Source: Amblyomma americanum
Lineage: Eukaryota; Arthropoda; Arachnida; Ixodida; Ixodidae
Assembly (NCBI RefSeq): GCF_052857255.1
Contig: NW_027526678.1
Coordinates: 62,001-126,000 of the forward strand
Length of the DNA stretch: 64,000 nt
Direction: 5' to 3'
The notes beneath the pieces are model-generated. The model searched no databases. It had not been told where the DNA came from and saw only the letters and a program-made list of their open reading frames with translations. The first letter of the stretch is position 1, and each line of letters opens with the position of its first letter. A program made the translations under genes and the position numbers. Below, piece by piece: positions 1 to 10,983 of the stretch.

Positions 1-21
1 TTGTTTCGTTGTATTAAGCAA
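1..21. repeat. End of a preceding higher-order repeat
   Basis: These bases are the last 21 bp of a truncated boundary monomer (TTGTTTCGTTGTATTAAGCA plus one base) whose start lies upstream of the window. They show that the array extends to the left. Confidence 0.9.
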
Positions 22-3000
22 GATTTGACGCGTATCAGAGGAACACTTGTAAAGCCGATGTGTTGTGATTTAGCTCGTTTCGGTCTAAAACAGCTTGTTT
101 CGCTGTATTAAGCAGGAATACATGCTTTTCGCGCAGTTATAAGAGAAAAAGTTTTGACGCGTTTCACAGGGACACTTGTAAATCGATGTGTTCACATTTA
201 GCTCGTTTCGGTCTAAAACAGCTTGTTTCGTTAGACTAAGCACGAATACATGCTTTTCGCGCAGTTATAAGAGAAAAAGTTTTGACGCGTGTCACAGGGA
301 CACTTGTAAAACCGATGTGTTCAAATTTAGCTCGTTTCGGTCTAAAACAACTTGTTTCGTTGTAATAAGCACGAATACATGCTTTTCGCGCAGTTATAAG
401 AGAAAAACGTTTTGACGCGTATCAGAGGAAGACTTGTAAAACCGATGTGTTGTGATTTAGCTCGTTTTGGTCTAAAACAGCTTGTTTCGCTGTGTTAAGC
501 AAGAATACGTGCTTTTCGCGTAGTTATAAGAGAAAAAGTTTTGACGCGTGTCACAGGGACACTTGTAAAACCGATGTGTTCAGATTTACCTCGTTTCAGT
601 CTAAAACTGCTTGTTTCGCTGTATTAAGCAAGAATACGTGCTTTTCGCGCAGTTATAAGAGAAAAAGTTTTGACGCGTGTCACAGGGACACTTGTGAAAC
701 CGATGTGTTCAGATTTACCTCGTTTCGGTCTAAAACAGCTTGTTTCGTTGAACTAAGCACGAATACATGCTTTTCGCGCAGTTATAAGAGAAAAAAGTTT
801 TGACGCGTATCAGAGGAACACTTGTAAAACAGATGTGTTGTGATTTAACTCGTTTCGGTCTAAAACAGCTTGTTTCGCTGTATTAAGCAAGAATACATGC
901 TTTTCGCGCAGTTATAAGAGAAAAGGTTGTGACGCGTGTCACAGGGACACTAGTAAAACCGATGTGTTCAGATTTAGCTCGTTTCGGTCTAAAACAGCAT
1001 GTTTCGCTGTATTAAGCACGAATACATGCTTTTCGCGCAGGTATAAGAGAAAAAGTTTTGACGCGTGTCACAGGGACACTTGTAAAACCGATGTGTTCAC
1101 ATTTAGCTCGTTTCGGTCTAAAACTGCTTGTTTCGCTGTATTAAGCAAGAATACGTGCTTTTCGCGCAGTTACAAAAGAAAAAGTTTTGACGCGTGTCAC
1201 AGGAACACTTGTAAAACCGATGTGTTCAGATCTAGCTCGTTTTGGTGTAAAACAGCTTGTTTCGTTGTATTAAGTATGAATACATGCTTTTCGCGCAGTT
1301 ATAAGAGAAAAAGTTTAGACGCGTATCAGAGGAACACTTGTAAAATCGATGTGTTGTGATTTAGCTCGTTTCGGTCTAAAACAGCTTGTTTCGTTGTATT
1401 AAGCAAGAATACATGCTTTTCGCGCAGTTATAAGAAAAAAAGTTTTGACGCGTATCAGAGGAACACTTGTAAAACCGATGTGTTGTGATTTAGCTCGTTT
1501 CGGTCTAAAACAGCTCGTTTCGCTGTAGTAAGCAAGAATACATGCTTTTCGCGCAGTTATAAGACAAAAAGTTTTGACGCGTGTCACAGGGACACTTGTG
1601 AAACAGATGTGCTCAGATTTACCTCGTTTCGGTCTAAAACAGCTTGTTTCGTTGAACTAAGCACGAATACATACATGCTTTTCGCGCAGTTATAAGAGAA
1701 AAAAGTTTTGACGCGTATCAGAGGATCACTTGTAAAACCGATGTGTTGCGATTTAGCTCGTTTCGGTCTAAAACAGCTTGTTTCTTTGTATTAAGCAAGA
1801 ATACATGCTTTTCGCGCAGTTATAAGAGAAAAAGTTTTGACGCGTATCAGAGGAACACTTGTAAAACCGATGTGTTGTGATTTACCTCGTTTCGGTCTAA
1901 AACAGCTTGTTTCGTTGTATTAAGCACGAATACATGCTTTTCGCGCAGTTATAAGAGAAAAAGTTTAGACGCGTATCAGAGGAACACTTGTAAAACCGAG
2001 GTGTTGTGATTTAGCTCGTTTCGGTCTAAAACAGCTTGTTTCGTTGTATTAAGCAAGAATACATGCTTTTCGCGCAGTTATAAGAGAAAAAGTTTTGACG
2101 CGTATCAGAGGAACACTTGTAAAACCGATGTGTTGTGATTTAGCTAGTTTCGGTCTAAAACAGCTTGTTTCGCTGTATTAAGCAAGAATACATGCTTTTC
2201 GCGCAGTTATAAGAGAAAAAGTTTTGACGCGTGTCACAGGGACAATTGTAAAACCGATGTGTTCAGATTTACCTCGTTTCGGTCTAAAACAGCTTGTTTC
2301 GTTGTATTAAGCACGAATACATGCTTTTCGCGCAGTTATAAGAGAAAAAGTTGACGCGTATCAGAGGAACACTAGTAAAACCGATGTGTTGTGATTTAGC
2401 TCGTTTCGGTCTAAAACAGCTTGTTTCGTTGTATTAAACAAGAATACATTCTTTTCGCGCAGTTATCAGAGAAAAAGTTTTGACGCGTATCAGAGGAACA
2501 CTTGTAAAACCAATGTGTTCAGATTTACCTCGATTCGGTCTAAAACAGCTTGTTTCGTTGAACTAAGCACGAATACATGCTTTTCGCGCAGTTATAGGAG
2601 AAAAAAGTTTTGACGCGTATCAGAGGAACACTTGTAAAACCGATGTGTTGTGATTTAGCTCGTTTCGGTCTAAAACAACTTGTTTCGCTGTATTAAGCAA
2701 GAATACATGCTTTTCGCGCTGTTATAAGAGAAAAAGTTTTGACGCGTGTCACAGGGACACTTGTAAAACCGATGTGTTCAGATTTAGCTCGTTTCGGTCT
2801 AAAACAGCTTGTTTCGTTGTATTAAGCAAGAATACATGCTTTTCGCGCAGTTATAAGAGAAAAAGTTTTGACGCGTATCAGAGGAACACTTGTAAAATCG
2901 ATGTGTTGTGATTTAGCTCGTTTCGGTCTAAAACAGCTTGTTTCGCTGTATTAAGCAAGAATACATGCTTTTCGCGCAGTTATAAGAGAAAAAGTTTTGA

Positions 3001-3087
3001 CGCGTGTCACAGGGACACTTGTAAAACCGATGCGTTGTGATTTAGCTCGTTTAGGTCTAAAACAGCTTGTTTCGTTGTATTAAGCAA
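22..3087. repeat. HOR unit 1 (3,066 bp, 24-mer, variant order)
   Basis: This unit starts like the standard 23-mer but lacks positions m2, m3 and m9 (positions defined in the unit at 10984-13917). It has about five additional monomers between m6 and m7 (about 541-1185), seen nowhere else in this order. One of them carries GTTGTGACGCG and ACACTAGTAAAAC (about 925-960) and the next carries CAGGTATAAG (about 1038). It also has an ACAT duplication at about 1667-1676 and a MfeI-type CAATTG at m16 (about 2243). Confidence 0.85.
2736..2864. repeat. Reference type-B monomer (129 bp)
   Basis: The type-B form differs from type A at a few grouped positions. GTATCAGAGGAACAC becomes GTGTCACAGGGACAC, and TGTTGTGAT becomes TGTTCAGAT. 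The first change creates a perfect 5-bp hairpin (GTGTC, loop ACAGG, GACAC) at 2746-2760. The second removes the in-frame TGA. A and B copies are interspersed in a fixed order within each higher-order repeat. This particular copy ends in the GTTGTATTAAGCAAG variant. Confidence 0.93.
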
Positions 3088-5762
3088 GATTTGACGCGTA
3101 TCAGAGGAACACTTGTAAAGCCGATGTGTTGTGATTTAGCTCGTTTCGGTCTAAAACAGCTTGTTTCGCTGTATTAAGCAGGAATACATGCTTTTCGCGC
3201 AGTTATAAGAGAAAAAGTTTTGACGCGTTTCACAGGGACACTTGTAAATCGATGTGTTCACATTTAGCTCGTTTCGGTCTAAAACAGCTTGTTTCGTTAG
3301 ACTAAGCACGAATACATGCTTTTCGCGCAGTTATAAGAGAAAAAGTTTTGACGCGTGTCACAGGGACACTTGTAAAACCGATGTGTTCAAATTTAGCTCG
3401 TTTCGGTCTAAAACAACTTGTTTCGTTGTAATAAGCACGAATACATGCTTTTCGCGCAGTTATAAGAGAAAAACGTTTTGACGCGTATCAGAGGAAGACT
3501 TGTAAAACCGATGTGTTGTGATTTAGCTCGTTTTGGTCTAAAACAGCTTGTTTCGCTGTGTTAAGCAAGAATACGTGCTTTTCGCGTAGTTATAAGAGAA
3601 AAAGTTTTGACGCGTGTCACAGGGACACTTGTAAAACCGACGTGTTCAGATCTAGCTCGTTTTGGTGTAAAACAGCTTGTTTCGTTGTATTAAGCACGAA
3701 TACATGCTTTTCGCGCAGTTATAAGCGAAAAAGTTTATACGCGTATCAGAGGAACACTTGTAAAACCGATGTGTTGTGATTTAGCTCGTTTCGGTCTAAA
3801 ACAGCTTGTTTCGTTGTATTAAGCAAGAATACATGCTTTTCGCGCAGTTATAAGAGAAAAAGTTTTGACGCGTATCAGAGGAACACTTGTAAAACCGATG
3901 TGTTGTGATTTAGCTCGTTTCGGTCTAAAACAGCTTGTTTCGTTGTATTAAGCAAGAATACATGCTTTTCGCGCAGTTATAAGAAAAAAAGTTTTGACGC
4001 GTATCAGAGGAACACTTGTAAAACCGATGTGTTGTGATTTAGCTCGTTTCGGTCTAAAACAGCTCGTTTCGCTGTAGTAAGCAAGAATACATGCTTTTCG
4101 CGCAGTTATAAGACAAAAAGTTTTGACGCGTGTCACAGGGACACTTGTGAAACAGATGTGCTCAGATTTACCTCGTTTCGGTCTAAAACAGCTTGTTTTG
4201 TTGAACTAAGCACGAATACATGCTTTTCGCGCAGTTATAAGAGAAAAAAGTTTTGACGCGTATCAGAGGATCACTTGTAAAACCGATGTGTTGCGATTTA
4301 GCTCGTTTCGGTCTAAAACAGCTTGTTTCTTTGTATTAAGCAAGAATACATGCTTTTCGCGCAGTTATAAGAGAAAAAGTTTTGACGCGTATCAGAGGAA
4401 CACTTTGTAAAACCGATGTGTTGTGATTTACCTCGTTTCGGTCTAAAACAGCTTGTTTCGTTGTATTAAGCACGAATACATGCTTTTCGCGCAGTTATAA
4501 GAGAAAAAGTTTAGACGCGTATCAGAGGAACACTTGTAAAACCGAGGTGTTGTGATTTAGCTCGTTTCGGTCTAAAACAGCTTGTTTCGTTGTATTAAGC
4601 AAGAATACATGCTTTTCGCGCAGTTATAAGAGAAAAAGTTTTGACGCGTATCAGAGGAACACTTGTAAAACCGATGTGTTGTGATTTAGCTAGTTTCGGT
4701 CTAAAACAGCTTGTTTCGCTGTATTAAGCAAGAATACATGCTTTTCGCGCAGTTATAAGAGAAAAAGTTTTGACGCGTGTCACAGGGACACTTGTAAAAC
4801 CGATGTGTTCAGATTTAGCTCGTTTCGGTCTAAAACAGCTTGTTTCGTTGTATTAAGCACGAATACATGCTTTTCGCGCAGTTATAAGAGAAAAAGTTGA
4901 CGCGTATCAGAGGAACACTAGTAAAACCGATGTGTTGTGATTTAGCTCGTTTCGGTCTAAAACAGCTTGTTTCGTTGTATTAAACAAGAATACATTCTTT
5001 TCGCGCAGTTATCAGAGAAAAAGTTTTGACGCGTATCAGAGGAACACTTGTAAAACCAATGTGTTCAGATTTACCTCGTTTCGGTCTAAAACAGCTTGTT
5101 TCGTTGAACTAAGCACGAATACACTCTTTTCGGGCAGTTATAGGAGAAAAAAGTTTTGACGCGTATCAGAGGAACACTTGTAAAACCGATGTGTTGTGAT
5201 TTAGCTCGTTTCGGTCTAAAACAACTTGTTTCGCTGTATTAAGCAAGAATACATGCTTTACGCGCTGTTATAAGAGAAAAAGTTTTGACGCGTGTCACAG
5301 GGACACTTGTAAAACCGATGTGTTCAGATTTAGCTCGTTTCGGTCTAAAACAGCTTGTTTCGTCGTATTAAGCACGAATACATGCTTTTCGCGCAGTTAT
5401 AAGAGAAAAAGTTTAGACGCGTATCAGAGAAACACTTGTAAAACCGATGTGTTGTGATTTAGCTCGTTTCGGTCTAAAACAGCTTGTTTCGTTGTATTAA
5501 GCAAGAATACATGCTTTTCGCGCAGTTATAAGAGAAAAAGTTTTGACGCGTATCAGAGGAACACTTGTAAAACCGATGTGTTGTGATTTAGCTCGTTTCG
5601 GTCTAAAACAGCTTGTTTCGCTGTATTAAGCAAGAATACATGCTTTTCGCGCAGTTATAAGAGAAAAAGTTTTGACGCGTGTCACAGGGACACTTGTAAA
5701 ACCGATGTGTTGTGATTTAGCTCGTTTCGGTCTAAAACAGCTTGTTTCGTTGTATTAAGCAA
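3088..5762. repeat. HOR unit 2 (2,675 bp, 21-mer)
   Basis: This is the standard 23-mer minus m2 and m3, so the AGCAGGAATAC monomer passes directly into the GCGTTTCACAGG monomer. The loss of 259 bp is two monomers. It shares the three-base CTTTACGCGCTG variant of m19 (about 5257) with units 5, 14, 23 and 24. Private changes include TTTATACGCG at about 3735 and TTTTCGGGCAG at about 5126. Confidence 0.85.
5540..5668. repeat. Reference type-A monomer (129 bp)
   Basis: This copy matches the common type-A form. It begins GTTTTGACGCGTATCAG and carries GAGGAACAC, then TGTTGTGATTTAG, then GCTGTATTAAGCAAG, and ends in GAGAAAAA. Hand counts give 21 C, 29 G and 8 CpG in 129 bp. Short inverted repeats are at 5606-5618 (AAACA/TGTTT), 5608-5624 (ACAGC/GCTGT) and 5628-5645 (AAGCA/TGCTT). 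In the + frame left open by type B, this form has a TGA stop (GTG TTG TGA), which ends every open frame that reaches it. Confidence 0.95.
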
Positions 5763-8696
5763 GATTTGACGCGTATCAGAGGAACACTTGTAAAGCCGAT
5801 GTGTTGTGATTTAGCTCGTTTCGGTCTAAGACAGCTTGTTTCGCTGTATTAAGCAGGAATACATGCTTTTCGCGCAGTTATAAGAGAAAAAGTTTTAAAG
5901 GCATGTCACAGGGACACTTGTAAAACCGATGTGTTCAGATTTACCACTTTTCGGTCTAAAACAGCTTGTTTCGTTAGACTAAGCACGAATACATGCTTTT
6001 CGCGCAGTTATAAGAGAAAAAAGTTTTGACGCGTATCAGAGGAACACTTGTAAAACCGATGTGTTGTGATTTAGCTCGTTTCGGTCTAAAACAGCTTGTT
6101 TCGTTGTATTAAGCAAGAATACATGCTTTTCGCGCAGTTATAAGAGAAAAAGTTTTGACGCGTTTCACAGGGACACTTGTAAATCGATGTGTTCACATTT
6201 AGCTCGTTTCGGTCTAAAACAGCTTGTTTCGTTAGACTAAGCACGAATACATGCTTTTCGCGCAGTTATAAGAGAAAACGTTTTGACGGGTGTCACAGGG
6301 ACACTTGTAAAACCGATGTGTTCAAATTTAGCTCGTTTCGGTCTAAAACAACTTGTTTCGTTGTAATAAGCACGAATACATGCTTTTCGCGCAGTTATAA
6401 GAGAAAAACGTTTTGACGCGTATCAGAGGAAGACTTGTAAAACCGATGTGTTGTGATTTAGCTCGTTTTGGTCTAAAACAGCTTGTTTCGCTGTGTTAAG
6501 CAAGAATACGTGCTTTTCGCGTAGTTATAAGAGAAAAAGTTTTGACGCGTGTCACAGGGACACTTGTAAAACCGATGTGTTCAGATCTAGCTCGTTTTGG
6601 TGTAAAACAGCTTGTTTCGTTGTATTAAGCACGAATACATGCTTTTCGCGCAGTTATAAGCGAAAAAGTTTAGACGCGTATCAGAGGAACACTTGTAAAA
6701 CCGATGTGTTGTGATTTAGCTCGTTTCGGTCTAAAACAGCTTGTTTCGTTGTATTAAGCAAGAATACATGCTTTTCGCGCAGTTATAAGAGAAAAAGTTT
6801 TGACGCGTATCAGAGGAACACTTGTAAAACCGATGTGTTGTGATTTAGCTCGTTTCGGTCTAAAACAGCTTGTTTCGTTGTATTAGGCAAGAATACATGC
6901 TTTTCGCGCAGTTATAAGAAAAAAGTTTTGACGCGTATCAGAGGAACACTTGTAAAACCGATGTGTTGTGATTTAGCTCGTTTCGGTCTAAAACAGCTCG
7001 TTTCGCTGTAGTAAGCAAGAATACATGCTTTTCGCGCAGTTATAAGACAAAAAGTTTTGACGCGTGTCACAGGGACACTTGTGAAACAGATGTGCTCAGA
7101 TTTACCTCGTTTCGGTCTAAAACAGCTTGTTTCGTTGACCTAAGCACGAATACATGCTTTTCGCGCAGTTATAAGAGAAAAAAGTTTTGACGCGTATCAG
7201 AGGATCACTTGTAAAACCGATGTGTTGCGATTTAGCTCGTTTCGGTCTAAAACAGCTTGTTTCTTTGTATTAAGCAAGAATACATGCTTTTCGCGCAGTT
7301 ATAAGAGAAAAAGTTTTGACGCGTATCAGAGGAACACTTTGTAAAACCGATGTGTTGTGATTTACCTCGTTTCGGTCTAAAACAGCTTGTTTCGTTGTAT
7401 TAAGCACGAATACATGCTTTTCGCGCAGTTATAAGAGAAAAAGTTTAGACGCCTATCAGAGGAACACTTGTAAAACCGAGGTGTTGTGATTTAGCTCGTT
7501 TCGGTCTAAAACAGCTTGTTTCGTTGTATTAAGCAAGAATACATGCTTTTCGCGCAGTTATAAGAGAAAAAGTTTTGACGCGTATCAGAGGAACACTTGT
7601 AAAACCGATGTGTTGTGATTTAGCTAGTTTCGGTCTAAAACAGCTTGTTTCGCTGTATTAAGCAAGAATACATGCTTTTCGCGCAGTTATAAGAGAAAAA
7701 GTTTTGACGCGTGTCACAGGGACACTTGTAAAACCGATGTGTTCAGATTTAGCTCGTTTCGGTCTAAAACAGCTTGTTTCGTTGTATTAAGCACGAATAC
7801 ATGCTTTTCGCGCAGTTATAAGAGAAAAAGTTGACGCGTATCAGAGGAACACTAGTAAAACCGATGTGTTGTGATTTAGCTCGTTTCGGTCTAAAACAGC
7901 TTGTTTCGTTGTATTAAACAAGAATACATTCTTTTCGCGCAGTTATCAGAGAAAAAGTTTTGACGCGTATCAGAGGAACACTTGTAAAACCAATGTGTTC
8001 AGATTTACCTCGTTTCGGTCTAAAACAGCTTGTTTCGTTGAACTAAGCACGAATACATGCTTTTCGCGCAGTTATAGGAGAAAAAAGTTTTGACGCGTAT
8101 CAGAGGAACACTTGTAAAACCGATGTGTTGTGATTTAGCTCGTTTCGGTCTAAAACAACTTGTTTCGCTGTATTAAGCAAGAATACATGCTTTTCGCGCT
8201 GTTATAAGAGAAAAAGTTTTGACGCCTGTCACAGGGACACTTGTAAAACCGATGTGTTCAGATTTAGCTCGTTTCGGTCTAAAACAGCTTGTTTCGTCGT
8301 ATTCAGCATGAATACATGCTTTTCGCGCAGTTATAAGAGAAAAAGTTTAGACGCGTATCAGAGAAACACTTGTATAACCGATGTGTTGTGATTTAGCTCG
8401 TTTCGGTCTAAAACAGCTTGTTTCGTTGTATTAAGCAAGAATACATGCTTTTCGCGCAGTTATAAGAGAAAAAGTTTTGACGCGTATCAGAGGAACACTT
8501 GTAAAACCGATGTGTTGTGATTTAGCTCGTTTCGGTCTAAAACAGCTTGTTTCGCTGTATTAAGCAAGAATACATGCTTTTCGCGCAGTTATAGGAGAAA
8601 AAGTTTTGACGCGTGTCACAGGGACACTTGTAAAACCGATGTGTTGTGATTTAGCTCGTTTCGGTCTAAAACAGCTTGTTTCGTTGTATTAAGCAA
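5763..8696. repeat. HOR unit 3 (2,934 bp, 23-mer)
   Basis: This is a full 23-mer. Its right end carries GACGCCTGTCAC (about 8221), GTATTCAGCA (about 8299), CTTGTATAACC (about 8368) and ATAGGAGAAAAAG (about 8591). The same combination recurs just before 26469 and 43533, so this is the normal left neighbour of a super-HOR. Private change: GACGGGTGTC at about 6287. Confidence 0.87.
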
Positions 8697-10983
8697 GATT
8701 TGACGCGTATCAGAGGAACACTTGTAAAGCCGATGTGTTGTGATTTAGCTAGTTTCTGTCTAAAACAGCTTGTTTCGTTGTATTAAGCAGGAATACATGC
8801 TTTTCGCGCAGTTATAAGAGAAAAAGTTTTAAAGGCATGTCACAGGGACACTTGTAAAACCGATGTGTTCAGATTTACCACGTTTCGGTCTAAAACAGCT
8901 TGTTTCTTTAGACTAAGCACGAATACATGCTTTTCGCGCAGTTATAAGAGAAAAAAGTTTTGACGCGTATCAGAGGAACACTTGTAAAACCGATGTGTTG
9001 TGATTTAGCTCGTTTCGGTCTAAAACAGCTTGTTTCGTTGTATTAAGCAAGAATACATGCTTTTCGCGCAGTTATAAGAGAAAAAGTTTTGACGCGTTTC
9101 ACAGGGACACTTGTAAATCGATGTGTTCACATTTAGCTCGTTTCGGTCTAAAACAGCTTGTTTCGTTAGACTAAGCACGAATACATGCTTTTCGCGCAGT
9201 TATAAGAGAAAAAGTTTTGACGCGTGTCACAGGGACACTTGTAAAACCGATGTGTTCAAATTTAGCTCGTTTCGGTCTAAAACAACTTGTTTCGTTGTAA
9301 TAAGCACGAATACATGCTTTTCGCGCAGTTATAAGAGAAAAACGTTTTGACGCGTATCAGAGGAAGACTTGTAAAACCGATGTGTTGTGATTTAGCTCGT
9401 TTCGGTCTAAAACAGCTCGTTTCGCTGTAGTAAGCAAGAATACATGCTTTTCGCGCAGTTATAAGACAAAAAGTTTTGACGCGTGTCACAGGGACACTTG
9501 TGAAACAGATGTGCTCAGATTTACCTCGTTTCGGTCTAAAACAGCTTGTTTCGTTGAACTAAGCACGAATACATGCTTTTCGCGCAGTTATAAGAGAAAA
9601 AAGTTTTGACGCGTATCAGAGGATCACTTGTAAAACCGATGTGTTGCGATTTAGCTCGTTTCGGTCTAAAACAGCTTGTTTCTTTGTATTAAGCAAGAAT
9701 ACATGCTTTTCGCGCAGTTATAAGAGAAAAAGTTTTGACGCGTATCAGAGGAACACTTGTAAAACCGATGTGTTGTGATTTACCTCGTTTCGGTCTAAAA
9801 CAGCTTGTTTCGTTGTATTAAGCACGAATACATGCTTTTCGCGCAGTTATAAGAGAAAAAGTTTAGACGCGTATCAGAGGAACACTTGTAAAACCGAGGT
9901 GTTGTGATTTAGCTCGTTTCGGTCTAAAACAGCTTGTTTCGTTGTATTAAGCAAGAATACATGCTTTTCGCGCAGTTATAAGAGAAAAAGTTTTGACGCG
10001 TATCAGAGGAACACTTGTAAAACCGATGTGTTGTGATTTAGCTAGTTTCGGTCTAAAACAGCTTGTTTCGCTGTATTAAGCAAGAATACATGCTTTTCGC
10101 GCAGTTATAAGAGAAAAAGTTTTGACGCGTGTCACAGGGACAATTGTAAAACCGATGTGTTCAGATTTACCTCGTTTCGGTCTAAAACAGCTTGTTTCGT
10201 TGTATTAAGCACGAATACATGCTTTTCGCGCAGTTATGAGAAAAAGTTGACGCGTATCAGAGGAACACTAGTGAAACCGATGTGTTGTGATTTAGCTCGT
10301 TTCGGTCTAAAACAGCTTGTTTCGTTGTATTAAACAAGAATACATTCTTTTCGCGCAGTTATCAGAGAAAAAGTTTTGACGCGTATCAGAGGAACACTTG
10401 TAAAACCAATGTGTTCAGATTTACCTCGTTTCGGTCTAAAACAGCTTGTTTCGTTGAACTAAGCACGAATACATGCTTTTCGCGCAGTTATAGGAGAAAA
10501 AAGTTTTGACGCGTATCAGAGGAACACTTGTAAAACCGATGTGTTGTGATTTAGCTCGTTTCGGTCTAAAACAACTTGTTTCGCTGTATTAAGCAAGAGT
10601 ACATGCTTTTCGCGCTGTTATAAGAGAAAAAGTTTTGACGCGTGTCACAGGGACACTTGTAAAACCGATGTGTTCAGATTTAGCTCGTTTCGGTCTAAAA
10701 CAGCTTGTTTCGTTGTATTAAGCAAGAATACATGCTTTTCGCGCAGTTATAAGAGAAAAAGTTTTGACGCGTATCAGAGGAACACTTGTAAAACCGATGT
10801 GTTGTGATTTAGCTCGTTTCGATCTAAAACAGCTTGTTTCGCTGTATTAAGCAAGAATACATGCTTTTCGCGCAGTTATAAGAGAAAAAGTTTTGACGCG
10901 TGTCACAGGGACACTTGTAAAACCGATGTGTTGTGATTTAGCTCGTTTAGGTCTAAAACAGCTTGTTTCGTTGTATTAAGCAA
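8697..10983. repeat. HOR unit 4 (2,287 bp, 18-mer)
   Basis: This is the 23-mer order with five monomers missing. Four are lost through a chimeric m6/m10 monomer (9344-9472) and one near the right end. Markers are GCTAGTTTCTGTC in m1 (about 8746), TTTCTTTAGAC in m2, CAATTG in m16 (about 10141) and TTCGATCTAAAAC (about 10817). It has a private shortened TTATGAGAAAAAG at about 10235. Equivalent units are at 26469 and 43533. Confidence 0.9.
9344..9472. repeat. Chimeric m6/m10 monomer
   Basis: The left half has GAGGAAGAC, diagnostic of m6, and the right half has CAGCTCG, TGTAGTAAG and ATAAGACAAAAAG, diagnostic of m10. The total length is exactly 129 bp, so the crossover was in register. Four monomers are lost relative to the 23-mer. 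The same chimera is at 27116-27244, 44180-44308 and 48661-48789, so it arose once and was amplified. Confidence 0.88.

Noticed and set aside
5540..5668. CENP-B box in the GTTTCGTTGTATTAAGC block
   Set aside because: The first half (TTTCGTTG) matches the start of the mammalian box, but the required CGGG in the second half is AAGC here. It is only a partial, possibly chance match.
5540..5668. TATA-box promoter at TTATAAGAG in each monomer
   Set aside because: A TATA-like string in an AT-rich repeat is weak evidence. No initiator, conserved transcript or gene follows it.
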